This document shows positions 1 to 10,566 of a stretch of DNA of 64,000 bases, piece by piece. The notes below the pieces were generated by a model. The model did not search any database, was not told where the DNA came from, and was given only the letters and a program-made list of their open reading frames with translations. The DNA comes from Leucocoprinus leucothites (lineage: Eukaryota; Basidiomycota; Agaricomycetes; Agaricales; Agaricaceae): the NCBI GenBank assembly GCA_013368445.1, contig JAACJO010000001.1:1488001-1552000 (forward strand), given 5' to 3'. The translations under genes and the position numbers were made by a program. How positions within the stretch are numbered: position 1 is the first letter of the stretch; every line of letters begins with the position of its first letter.

Positions 1-231
1 TCCTACTTTGCCAAGGCTGCCACCAAAGGTGCCCGCTCCGCAGAAGAGGAATTTTTTGAGGATGGCAAGCCCAAGGCCAAGGAGGCTTTCCCCGCCTCCA
101 AGGCTGCTGATCAAAAGGAGGTTGACAAGGCGGTGATTGACGCTGTGAAGAAGACACCAGAGCTTGCGAAATACCTCAAGTCGAGCTGGGGTCTTTCGAA
201 AGGCCAGTTCCCCCATCAGCTAGTATTCTGA
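1..231 (+). CDS. RPL6: 60S ribosomal protein L6 (eL6), 3' part only
   Basis: The window opens inside this gene, so only the last 76 codons are seen and the 5' end is missing. The frame runs open from base 1 to the TGA at 229-231. The lysine/alanine-rich tail, the block 'DQKEVDKAVIDAVKK' and the ending 'GQFPHQLVF' match the C-terminal part of fungal and animal eL6, a large-subunit surface protein of the cytosolic ribosome. Codon use is strongly biased (AAG for Lys, GCC/GCT for Ala), as expected of a highly expressed gene. The T-rich stretch after the stop is its 3' UTR. Confidence 0.85.
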   Translation, partial: SYFAKAATKGARSAEEEFFEDGKPKAKEAFPASKAADQKEVDKAVIDAVKKTPELAKYLKSSWGLSKGQFPHQLVF

Positions 232-494
232 TTTAGGGTTTGGGGTCTGGTTTGGGAGTTGGAGGCGCAGTCGGGGAGGGGGAAACAGGGCCTTGGCGAT
301 AGGATACTATGCTGTTTATGCCGTTCATCCACGCGAGCGAATGTTCCATATACATCACAATAAGCATATGCTCTCGCTTTTGATTCATGCACTCAATACT
401 AGTTAAATATTTTCAACTGCTAAACTGCTAAAAGGAGTGTGATGAAATCAATTTCCATTCTGGTGAGGTCACGCGCGTCTTTGAAAGGCCGGAA

Positions 495-1659
495 ATGCTT
501 GCTCTTCGCAGCCACGCAGTCCTTGCGCGTGCTCGTCCATCCTCTCTCCATGCTCGATCTGCTCTACGGCATCCGCACCAGCGGAGATTTTTTTGGTCTG
601 AGCTCTACGATGGCCTGACACCAGCTGCAAATGAGTTTCTCGACTTGGCCACTGCACTTCCCTTTTCTCCATCTTTTCCTCCATATGCATCCACAATCGT
701 CTTGGGAACAGTTTTCTTACGTCTAGCATTCATGCCTACTGTACTATGGGTGCGTAGAACATATGACTCTGTATGAATGCTCGATCGTTCATTTTTTGGT
801 AGAGTCGTAGCAAGGTTCTGAAAATGGAACAAGCTCAAAAGGACGTCGAGAAAATGCTTCCGGAAATCCAACGCGAGGAGTTCCACGCCATGCAGAACGA
901 GAGAATCCGCGGGGAGAAACAATTTCTCATTGACACACATCGTGAACGTGTCAATGGCGTTGTAGGTTGGAAATTGATCTACCCGTTCAAGATCCTGACA
1001 GTTGTCTAGATGACTAGAAAATTCAATGAACTCATAAAAGAGCGCAATTGCGATCCCAAGTGGACGATACCCGTCTCTGCACTCGTTCAAGCACCACCCT
1101 ATATCGCATTCTCCATGATTCTCTCTCGCGTGGCCGCAGACCCCCTCACTCCCTTCCGCTCCGAGTCTTTCCTCACCCTCACTTCGCTTGCACACCCTGA
1201 CCCAACTATGACATTACCCATCGTTCTCGGCATTATAAGCATGGCAAATGTCGATACACGAAATTGGTGGCTGACCGTGGCGGAGCGGGAGAGGGAAAAG
1301 AAATATCACGAATGGAAAGCGGCTAAGGCTGAGAGTCAAGGAAAGCCCTACATACAGTCGCCTCTGAAGAGCGCATTGAGGGGATTGTCTGTTGTGAGGA
1401 TAGGGCTAGCTATGCTCGTGCCCGGAGTGAGTGCATCTCAGTCCCGAAATGATTTGAGGTTGAGAGTTTTGTATAGGCTGTTCAACTATACTGGGTTGCA
1501 TCAGCAGGGTTTGGCCTCGCGCAGACGATCATCTTTGACGTGATCGACAGTCGTCGGAGACGACGCCTAGCTGCACAAGACACCCTTCGGAAGAAAGAGA
1601 TTGAGGCACCTGCCGTGAAGCGTCTCATTAAGCCTCTTCCGAAGACCACAAGAAAATAA
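495..1659 (+). CDS. COX18: Mitochondrial inner-membrane insertase COX18 (Oxa1/YidC family)
   Basis: Four exons read as 495-749, 803-961, 1010-1426 and 1477-1659, giving about 337 residues. The N-terminus (MLALRSHAVLARARPSS) is rich in Arg, Ala and Ser and lacks acids, as in a mitochondrial presequence. The core has the Oxa1/COX18 pattern: a first membrane segment near 'STIVLGTVFLRLAFMPTV', a charged matrix loop (EQAQKDVEKMLPEIQ), and a last segment 'YWVASAGFGLAQ' followed by a basic tail (DSRRRRRLAAQD). The family inserts the C-terminal domain of Cox2 into the inner membrane. COX18 is preferred over OXA1 because of the short tail and the loop sequence. All three introns fall where the family sequence stays continuous. 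The gene follows RPL6 in tandem. Confidence 0.85.
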
Positions 1660-2102
1660 GTTCAATGTGAGTATCGAATGCTTTCATGAGCGGCGGGATG
1701 AAAACACACGTGGTTCAAATATCTTAGGGAGCTCACTTCAACGAAGGCTTGAGCATCCAGTGGATTTGGTCTTGATCTAATATGACCGCAGCTATCATCT
1801 GAGTATCCAGCACTGGATTCCATACTTACTGGTTTTTTTAATAGGTTATTCGCTCGCGAAACCAGTATTTAATACAGCACCAACTTATTTAAAGATCACT
1901 CATTCCTCGTTTCTAACACGATAATTGGATCGACTGGTATACAAACAACGAATGCTTGAACGAAATTGAAATACTTAAGAGAGTTCAAAAACTACAATAT
2001 GATAGATCTGCAACTATAACCTGACGCACGGCATGACACGTACATTGACATGAATGAAATAACGAGAGGAGAAAAAAGGGTTGATGAAGAGTAGAGGACT
2101 GC
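1660..2102. other. Intergenic: convergent 3' UTRs of COX18 and CENP-A
   Basis: This 443-bp gap between two converging genes is AT-rich and has no coding pattern. It holds the likely 3' UTRs and polyadenylation signals of both genes. I see no RNA gene or repeat in it. Confidence 0.5.
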
Positions 2103-2823
2103 TCATGCTAAGCCACCCCAGGGACCACGAATCCGGCGGGCAAGTTGAATGTCTCTCGGCATGATGGTCACGCGTTTGGCATGTATCGCGCACAGATTTC
2201 TGCATTCCCAGTGTTCATCAGAACTGTGTTTCAGAACTGGGGACCGCCGGACTTACGCGTCTTCGAATAAGTGAACCAAATACGCTTCTGCAGCCTCTTG
2301 AAGAGCTAGTAAGGCAGAGCTCTGCCATCGAAGTCCCGCATCCCCATACTCATTGAGATCTGTCGTCATATCCTCCGCAATTTCTTTCACCTATAGCAGC
2401 CCCAGAATCGTTCATATGAGTCGCGAAAAATCAACCGCAGAATATGGACACACACCAATCGTGAAAACGGTAGTTTTCTCAACAACAAATCCGTACTCTT
2501 CTGATACTTTCTAATCTCCCGTATTGCAACCGTACCCGGCCTGAACCTATGTTTCCTCTTGGCTACGATAACGCGATAGTTTCTCAGCTTCCCCATTCAA
2601 CATCATAATACATAACACACACACCTTGTGCTGGTGGAGGCTGAGTCACAGGTGCATGGGATCTAGGGGGAACACCGCCAGTACTCTTACGCGCCGTGGC
2701 GCGTCCTGCAGGAGCTCCTGTTTTCTTTTTCTTTGGTGGCGAAGGTGTTGGAGGCTCGGAATCGTCTTGTGCTGCTTTCCGCTTGTTTGAAGGGCCTGCA
2801 CGATTCTGTGTTGTTTGTGCCAT
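2103..2823 (-). CDS. CSE4: Centromeric histone H3 variant CENP-A (Cse4/Cnp1)
   Basis: Four exons (2823-2623, 2587-2456, 2390-2257, 2199-2103) give about 187 residues. The C-terminal half is a histone-H3 fold: aN/a1 '[19 protein letters not shown]', a2 '[18 protein letters not shown]' and the ending '[25 protein letters not shown]'. Loop 1 reads '[16 protein letters not shown]', several residues longer than the 'DLRFQSSA' of ordinary H3. That insertion is the hallmark of CENP-A and part of the centromere-targeting domain. The tail is about 100 residues, unlike H3, and keeps only a short H3-like 'ARKSTGG' piece next to a Lys-run (KKKK). CENP-A marks centromeric nucleosomes and nucleates the kinetochore. 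Intron 1 appears to be only 35 nt. The gene diverges from its right-hand neighbour. Confidence 0.93.
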
Positions 2824-3246
2824 TTAGAAGTTAAGCCAAGAAATTGAATATCAGCTGGAACAATGGAGCGAGGAAGAGAAATGAAAGTTATTGGTATCGT
2901 GTGTAGTAAGTTAGGAGAGGTTGAACTTGTGCGTTGTCCCAAAAAGGAAGATCCGAATTTGGAACCTTTTGGGACCAAATTCAGTAAGGTTGACCAATCG
3001 CGGTGACTGCGACCCTGATGCATGATGGTACCCTGAGAGGAACTTTGGAAGTTGAAAGAGATCAGAGGAAGCTCAGAGTTTGTTCTTATCGTTTCTCTCC
3101 TCTTTCCTTTCTGCGTTCTGTGATATATATATTAAGGCTACTGCTGCGGTTGAACTGTCTGGACTGCGCGATTATCTGCTCTTGACCTCCACTTGCCTAA
3201 GATCGTTTCTCTGTTGACTTGTCTCTCCTAAAACTTGTTTAACACA
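2824..3246. promoter_or_regulatory. Divergent promoter between CENP-A (-) and the Gfd2-like gene (+)
   Basis: This 423-bp interval lies between two ATGs pointing apart. The stretch before the + gene is pyrimidine-rich and contains an AT-rich run (tgatatatatatta) at about 3120-3134. No coding exon was recognised in it. Confidence 0.45.
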
Positions 3247-4806
3247 ATGGCTGGCGATAACGAGGTTGTCACTGGTTATTACAGGTACACTGATATCTGG
3301 TTTGAATGGTACGTCTTTCTGCTTTTCTATCTTCTCGAGAATCTCTAAACTGATGACTATGAAAGGCACAAAACCATTGCCGACGACACGGAAGCAGCAA
3401 CACTGAAAGCAATCCTCGGTCCGTTCCTCGCTCTCGCTTAAAAACGCGTGTCAAACCACGCTTTCTTCCTAGCACATGATTCGCTTGCTCATCCCGATCA
3501 TCCGTTGCACATTGAAGGCATAAATGGGATTCAACTTTACCATGGTATGTACCTCCGTTACGCCGCAGCTTCAGGGCCCATAGTCTTGCACATGTCGATA
3601 TTTCTGTTTAGGTACATTCGAATCAGGAGAAGCCCGCCTTTTATTTTCCTCCGCACAAGTGGAATATGTGCGATACTGGCTCCACGCGATGAAACTGACG
3701 AAAGAGCTGCTTCCGCTTCCATACTCGGATTGTCTGATTCTGCCATCTGAGTTGAAGCATGTTACGGCTCATGCGTACCTCGACGGAGGTGCTCTCCGTG
3801 GCGCTGTCAAGGTCGGCTCCCACTCCCTCATAGCCCTCGCGTGCTAAACAGATTACAGAATTTAGATAAGCATAACAAACGCTTGAAGGGCTCCAACCCA
3901 GCTTTACTCTCCCGTCGACACGCCTTCCAACGCGTTCGTGAACTCGTGTCAGCAAAAAGCGGAACATGGCTTGCGATTGATTTCGAAGCTTGGGAACGTG
4001 ACCACACTGTGATTACTGAAATGGGATACAGCATACTGAAATGGGATGAGGAAGGAAACGAGAAGCGGGAAAATGGGCATTGGATTATCAAGGAAGCGGA
4101 AGTGTATAGAAATGGGACGTATGTTCCTGATTTCAGATACGTGAGTCCCTGCATTACATAGTCTATCGGTACACGATGTTCACGTACCGTTGCGCGCTAT
4201 TAGCACTACAACTTTGGCGAATCCGAAAAAATCGTCAAGTCGGAATTCAAATCACGTCTTCGTCATCTCCTCACATCGCTTCAAACACCCAATAGTCCAT
4301 TATACATGGTCTTTCATGACAACAACCAAGATATCAAATATATGAAATCGCCTTCTATCGATGCGCCTCTCGATGACTTATCTTACCTCTTACCTGATAC
4401 CGGTGTACCCAAAACTGGGCTGTTCGTTGTTGATACCTCTGACTTGTTTGGTGCTTTGTCGGGACTGGCGCATGGGCAGAGGAAGGGTTTGGAGAAGACT
4501 TGTAGGATGTTGGGTATTGACACCAAGTTTTTGCATAACGCAGGGAACGATGCGAATGTAAGTGACCTCTGCTCACTTCTACCAACGGTGGCGATGAACT
4601 GATTGGGAACGGAATGATAGTATACCCTCGAGGCAATGATTCAAATGGCACGAGGTGAAGCTGTGGATGAGCAACGTGAGCGAAGGTGGCCTGGCCGTAC
4701 CGCCCCTGGAACAGTTGAAGTGGAGTTCAAGCCTTGGGAAGAGAACAGCGATTACGATGAGGATGACGAGATCGGTCCAAACGTCCATAACACCGGTTTT
4801 GCATAG
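3247..4806 (+). CDS. Gfd2/YDR514C-like protein, ribonuclease-H/DEDD exonuclease fold
   Basis: Seven exons start at ATG 3247. The centre has the DEDD-type exonuclease signature: strand 1 'TWLAIDFEAWE' with the first Asp/Glu pair, a middle segment 'LYMVFHDNNQDIKYM' with the second acid, and a final 'LHNAGNDANYTLEAMI' with the terminal His and Asp. This is the layout of the fungal Gfd2/YDR514C (QDE-2-interacting-like) family; yeast Gfd2 is linked to mRNA export (Dbp5/Gle1/Nab2 area). About 170 residues precede the domain and a 35-residue acidic tail (ENSDYDEDDEIG) follows it. The last intron lies inside the HNAGNDA motif, which confirms the splice. Whether it is an active nuclease is not known from the sequence. 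Confidence 0.8.
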
Positions 4807-5041
4807 TCAATCACGAATAGTGAACGTCCGGAAGATAGGATGGAAGAAATTTTGTTGTACTAGTAAATTTCTGCCTTAGGAAGGAACAGCATGGCACAGT
4901 GAATATATGCGTATGCCTGTCCAAAATGTATTAATAAGTAGGTGGTATAACCGAAACCAGCTAAGAGTCGCCGTCACAAACCCATCGACCCAGGGAAAAT
5001 AGACGTAAGAAAATGTGTGTTTTGAGGGCTAAGCCATGGTA

Positions 5042-6591
5042 TTATTTTTCCTTCTTGGTCTCCTTAGCCCCGTTGGAGCCATTGTGTCTGACGTCGGTAC
5101 TGTCATCGTCGTCACCATCATCTTCATCATCGGAACGTGTGTCGGTGGCGTCATGGGTCTTGACAGCTCTATGAAGAGACTGTGTTAGGTGTCGATAGTG
5201 GTAGTGAAATAGTTGCCCTTACCTGTAAAGGATACGAACCATGAGGTAGTACCAGAAGAGGTTGATAAATTGGAGGAGGAGAAGAGGTATAAAAACTTGG
5301 TATCTCATCCACCCGGCTAGGTATGTGCCCTGAGACCATACCCACTGCCTAGAGGTTTCACTAAAATGGAGTAGATAAATCGATGTCACGCTTGGGAAGA
5401 AAGAGAGTTGGACATACGGAACAAGGTCGTATTCATTCCAGACGGACCAGAGGATAACAAGGTTCAAGTAATGGCGGAAGTACCTAGAGAAGTCCGCTTC
5501 AGACGATCATGTGGGTAGAGTAGAAGATACACTCACGTCCAGACGCCCATGAAGAAAACGAATGCAACGATCTTGGCCCTGTTCCATTGGATATAATTCA
5601 AGAGCTTTGAAAAAGCCAAGAAGACGTCCGGGATATCCATGCTAACGAAAACGGCATTTCCAATTAGAGTCAGGTTGATGAGGTAGCTCCAGCTATTAGA
5701 AAAGGAGTAAAAGCTCGAGTTAGATCGCGGCAGAAGCTGGCTGGTTACTGCTATGCGTACCCGATGAGCCAGATAGTGACCACATGGTGGGCAATGAGCT
5801 CGTTATAGTCTTTGCGCGGTTTTTCTAGACCAAGGACCATAACAATCAGCTGTTGACACCAATAGGCTGCTTGCATGAGCTGATAATGTTTGAGTTCAGG
5901 TTGCATATCCCAGTGAGGGTAGTCTTTTCGAAGGTGAGTTTAATGGAAATTATGTTTAAGGTAGATACTTACCAATCCAGAAGTACTTGGTGCGATACCA
6001 GTATGTTGGAAGTTGAGACATGATACGCTACCCCAATTATTCAGAAAGACATTTACGAGGAGACAGAGGAGGACTAACCCATCCCCAGGCGCCAAAGGCA
6101 CCAAAGTAAACCACAGCATAGAACTGTTCAGCGAACCTGTCAATCTTTGCTGGCTTCTTGAGACCAAAATACCGTGCAATGGGAGTGGCTACACGAGAAG
6201 CGAGGGATTGGCGAACGAAAGACCAAAAGATGACATAGTAGGTGATGAACACCAAGTCCCACCAAGACTTTTGGTAGCGTGGGTCGGCGTCAGAGGATCC
6301 CGGGACGCGTCCAGTAATGAGAAAGATATTGGCAAAAGGGTTTGGAAGGCCGGGAGATACCCATGGAGCGAGGACTTCCCAGTTGGCGTAGAGGACTAGG
6401 GGGATCAGGAGGAGCTTAACTGCGGATGCTAGAGGCAGAGTCAGTGGTCTGCGGTTGGCATGCATGGCGTGGAACTGACCTGGCTGAACGGCCCAGCGAA
6501 GGTAGGGAGCGACTGGAGGCTGGTGGGAAGGCGAGTGCGCACGTTGGGGGGTGTTTGAGCCAAGAGGTCTGGAGAAAGTGTGAGTTGGCAT
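5042..6591 (-). CDS. LAG1: Ceramide synthase LAG1/LAC1 (TLC domain)
   Basis: About eight exons. It acylates sphingoid bases with acyl-CoA to make (dihydro)ceramide in the ER membrane. The sequence shows several membrane spans within a TLC (TRAM-LAG1-CLN8) domain. Span 1 reads '[19 protein letters not shown]'. The Lag motif '[19 protein letters not shown]' has the essential His pair, and '[16 protein letters not shown]' follows it. The C-terminus is cytosolic, acidic ([13 protein letters not shown]) and ends in Lys (ETKKEK*), which suits casein-kinase-2 sites and a K-rich ER-retrieval-like tail. The start at 6591 (MPTHTFSRP) is the least certain point: an extra 5' exon or an acceptor at CTCCAG about 10 nt inside the reading would change the first residues. 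An intron just after 'RWAVQP' is inferred. Confidence 0.88.
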
Positions 6592-6836
6592 CAAGTAAAA
6601 GGAACAGAAAACGGACGTCTGGGGTAGGAAAGGACCTGCGAGGTGGTGCGTAGGATCATCTCTGCACAAGTCAGTGTAGTTCTCTGTGTAAATGTGTTGG
6701 ATGCTCACTGGATGGCTGTGAGAGGCGCGGGGCGGTTCTTTGCAGCAGGCATTGTCGCGTCCAAGGTCTGCTATTTTCCGCTAACACTTTGTCCAGCTCA
6801 AAATCACGTGAGGCCGAGCTCTTTCCCCCCACCACC
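6592..6836. promoter_or_regulatory. Divergent promoter LAG1 (-) / REX3 (+) with a TCACGTGA palindrome
   Basis: This 245-bp interval separates two diverging genes. It carries the perfect palindrome TCACGTGA at 6804-6811, an E-box core of the type bound by bHLH factors (Cbf1/Pho4/SREBP class), 25 bp before the REX3 ATG. Which factor uses it cannot be read from the sequence. Confidence 0.45.
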
Positions 6837-8714
6837 ATGCTCCCTGTCCTCGGCCTCTTCCACTCTCTCCCCTGCCCTGACAGGCCATGCTCCAGATCCC
6901 ACTGTCTCTACTCCCACAAGGACCCACAGGATCTTCCTCCGCCTGTTACTCTCGACGTCCCTGTTATCCAGCCTCAGGCGTCCACTTCCACTGCTACCCA
7001 GCCGAAACAGGTCAAGCGTCAGATCGCTCAGTCGAGCCACCCAAAGCCTGCCGTATCGCCACCTGCCAGAGAGCCACCGCGTAAACTTCAGAGGACTGGA
7101 ACGGTTCAACGGCCAGTTGCTGTGGCTACATCCTCTCAGACGAATGTATACACCTGCCCTGAGTCTACTTGCGTTTATCTCATTCCACTCTAGAATGGCG
7201 TCCCTATTCTCCGCATCAATGCTGCCCAGTCCCTCGTTCCTCTCCCTGTCAGACAGGTCTGTACCCATTACTACACCCTTACGTCTTCTCACATCAGTCC
7301 AGACCATGCTCAAAACATTATATGAGCACTTTGCCGTTCTCTACAGCTCTATTTCTCCATTAAGCCCTAGTCTCGCCGCAGATCACGCTCTCAAACAGGA
7401 AGAAGAGGTATACAAGAAATCTAGCAAGCTCACGTACCGAAATGTAATTCTCTTCCTCCGCCTATGCTGCGTCAAGCTCACCATCCCAGGCTGTCATTCA
7501 ATGCATTGCTGCAATTAAACGTCGGCCAGCACCCACTTCTCTGTCACATTTGTCTGTAGGAACTGAAGACGAGTTAAAAGAACGTGCAGAGAAAGCCAAG
7601 TCGCTGCAAGCTCTCGTGCTTAGCCGTGCACGTGTAGAGCCATTAATCATGTCGAGAGATGATATGGAAAAGTGGGGATATATGGTGGATATTCCAGAAG
7701 GCCAAGGAGGGGATGTACCTCACATGGAGGGCAAGGTCGTCAAATGTGAACGATGTTCTCAGCCTTTTCAAGTTTGCCGGACAGGTTCTGATACAGAGTG
7801 TTTGTACCACTGGGGAAAACAGCAGACGACCAGGGCTGGTGGTGAGTTCAACGCGGCCGTGTGTAGTTGTATCCTTTACTAACTTTGATAGGCGAAAAGG
7901 TCAGAGTATACACGTGTTGCTCTCGCCCAGTCGCCGAAAGTGAAGGTTGTGTGCATGGCAAACACGTATTTTATGAACCATCGCCGAAAGACCTACATTC
8001 ACGGCACGCATTTTCACTCTTACGATCACCCACGGACTCGGATACGGCACTTGAAATTGCGGCTATGGATTGTGAAATGATTCATACCACCGGGGGCTTT
8101 CGCGTGGCCCGTGTTTCCGTCATCGATGCGAAGGGCAAAGAGGTTTTTGATGAGCTTATACGGATGGATGACGACGTCTATGTGATGTATGGCTTCCATC
8201 TCATTGACGTCATGTTGGTTAACTTACGGGAACGTTTAATAGCGATTATAATACCCGTTTCTCTGGAATTACAGAAGAAAATCACTCAAAAGCGACTCTC
8301 CCTCTAGCGTCAATACGAAGATCTCTTAACAGCCTCATCAATTCAGAAACCATTCTCGTTGGACATGCTCTGGACAATGATCTGAAAACGATGAGAATTG
8401 TTCATCATAGATGTGTCGATACAGCGATATTATTTCCGCACCGTGCCGGTCCACCGTATCGCAGGGCCTTAAAGGATTTGTGAGTACCCCCAGCTTAACT
8501 GAAGTGTGTTTGCCTGAACCATTGGTTTTATAGGGTCAGAGAAAAGTTGGGCAAGATGATCCAGACGGGCGATGCGTCAACGGGTCACTCATCTGCTGAA
8601 GATGCGGCCGCATCACTTGATCTTGTTAGGTGGTTTATCCTCAACGATTCATCAAAGAATAATTCTACAAACTCAAGCTCGAAAACAAATTCTATACCCT
8701 CTACGTCCAAATAG
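6837..8714 (+). CDS. REX3: RNA exonuclease 3 (REX3/REXO1 family, DEDDh)
   Basis: Seven exons from ATG 6837. The N-terminus is a Cys/His zinc-finger-like knuckle (C-x4-C-x4-C-x4-H within 'LPCPDRPCSRSHCLYSH') followed by a Ser/Pro/Gln-rich linker. The middle has two CxxC-type pairs (KCERCSQPF and TCCSRPV with a later C and H). The catalytic exonuclease domain comes last: ExoI 'AAMDCEMIHTTGG' (D, E), ExoII 'LVGHALDNDLKTMRI' (D) and ExoIII 'HSSAEDAAASLDLV' (H, D). The family trims 3' ends of RNase MRP RNA, 5S/5.8S rRNA and U5 snRNA. One exon joint restores 'DDDVYVIDYNTRFSGIT' through a GT at 'gtatgg', as expected of the family. All catalytic residues are intact. Confidence 0.9.
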
Positions 8715-8910
8715 GCGTGATACCTCAGCAATGCTACCTCTTGCACCAGTCATCTTCAGGACGCTTTTTTTAGTTTGTCATTTGTGTTTTGGCGGTAATT
8801 TCTTGTAACACCAAGTGTCGATATGTGTAAATCAATATACGTTCCATGCTATGATACATTATAGATCCAAAGGTATAAATTACACAGAAATGCTGTCTGA
8901 CCAGATCATC

Positions 8911-10427
8911 TCAGAATAATGTCACTGAACAAACTTGCGATGACTCCAAGACCTCGAGAATAATTCCATCATAACCGTATACTGGGAGCCAATTTCCAGT
9001 TAGTTACCTTGAAGTGAACCAAGAGGGAATACATACAACGGGTTATTGGATTGGGTAATTGTAGCCCATCTTCGTCATCTGTTCTGTTCAGGTGCATTGA
9101 AGGCGGAGGTTCTTTGGGACTGAGGAAATGACTGATGGTTTCGAAGCGGTCGTAGAATCGTTTGCGAGGTGGTGTGTCTGGCAGAAGGTGATGAGTAGGC
9201 AAAGGACGCAGGAGATGAGAGATGTGTATATGTACCGTCTTCGTCGTCTTCTGGTGTACCTTCAATTTCCCAGCTGCAGCGTTTGTATCGCTGGAAGAGA
9301 GGCGACCCGGGCTGATGCAGATGTCACGATGTCGGTGACGAGAACTTATTCGAAGGTGGGGGACGTACGATATTTGTGTGTACTATTATCTTCTTCACTG
9401 TATGTGTGTGCCCAGAAATGAAAAAGTCTAATCCATGTTGGAAGTAGTTGTAGAAATCTGGATGCACAGTCAACATTCAGTGCTTTCGGGATAGATAAGA
9501 TAAGATGGTGCGTACAGTCAGACTCAGCGTCGGAATCGTCGGTGCCCTTATCGGTTGAGTGGATTGTCATACGTTCGTCTTCTTTGTAGTGTATTCGTAA
9601 TGGAGGTCCGAGGTCGAGTGTGAGGTCTTGAGCGGTTGTGGCGTGCAGTTTGATGTGTAGGGGTTTGGATGTGGAAGGGTAGAAGTATAGACGGATTCCG
9701 TCGTGTACCTGTCCACCATTATCGATCACTCTAATTAAGAGACTTTAGGGAGGGAGACTTGCCTTAATGATTGCACGTTCAATATCTCCATGCATAGCAG
9801 CGCACTCGACGACTTCATCTAAAGCATCCTGAACTCCTCCATCTGGACCTTTCTGCGAAATCACAATCTTCTTAACCTCTTGCATCCTATCCTCACTCTG
9901 TCTCCTCCCTTGCCCAACGACCTGTTCCCCGCTCATTACACCACCCCGTCCAGCATCCTCATCAAAGCTAAACCACAACCCCGGATACCTTAATTCATCA
10001 TCTCCACTTCCACTGGGATAAGTAGGACCAAACGTCCTACTCACGCCTACCCTGCGTAAGACTTCTTCTGGGGAGCTGAGAACAGTTTCTTTGTACTTGA
10101 GGATGAGAGGTGGATTGGTGTTGCGAAGATTGTGGATTCGGATGGTGTGAAGGCGTTGGTGTGTGCCGGAAAAGAGGAGGGAGATGTGTGGGCGGAGGTG
10201 CAGGAGGATGGGAGGAGGAGGAGTTGTGGATGTATCGTTGTCGTATGTTATGTCGATCTGGGGAAAGTAATGTTGCATACGACGGAGGGTGTCGAGGATT
10301 GCCCAGAGAGATGTGCCTATGTGGTATTTGAACGGTGAGTCTTTTTGGGGGAGGGAAAGTGAATACCAATTTCGAAAAGACCAATTCCTGAGCCTGGGCG
10401 GATGTCGAATTCAAGAGTTGAGTACAT
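8911..10427 (-). CDS. PHAF1: PHAF1 / UPF0183 (C16orf70-type) protein
   Basis: About seven exons. It is recognised by its opening 'FDIRPGSGIGLFEIGTSLW' (the GxGLGxFxLGxSLW pattern of the family), the middle 'DYFYNYFQHGLDFFISG' and the end 'RLYGYDGIILEVL' followed by '...SVTLF*'. Human PHAF1 acts at the phagophore during autophagy together with BCAS3; the fungal members have no established role. One intron (9709-9762) has a GC donor (AAG|gcaagt) and is needed to keep the frame. The tail also carries a 'PGSPLFQRYKRCSWEIE' block and a variable acidic linker. The gene converges on REX3 (196 bp apart) and diverges from DPB2. Confidence 0.85.
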
Positions 10428-10566
10428 TTGTTGGTATGCGGTGGTTAGAGGTATACGGCTTGGGAACTGGAGGAAGGAGGAAGGACTAGGGTTGCCGAAT
10501 TGGGAAATGACGCGTGCCACTTTAATTTGATCGACGCGCTTCCGTCTCTCGTGCCGAGTAACCAAC
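10428..10566. promoter_or_regulatory. Compact bidirectional promoter PHAF1 (-) / DPB2 (+)
   Basis: Only 139 bp separate the two start codons, so both genes must share regulatory DNA. It contains 'gacgcgtgcc' and 'gacgcgct' (two ACGCG cores, at about 10509 and 10533). In yeasts ACGCGT-type sites are MCB elements controlling S-phase genes, which would suit a DNA polymerase subunit. That use here is an inference. Confidence 0.4.

Noticed and set aside
6643..7518. Long open frame overlapping REX3 in another frame
   Set aside because: It overlaps REX3, begins before the REX3 promoter palindrome and has low-complexity Ser/Leu/Pro sequence; it is a shadow of REX3 exons.
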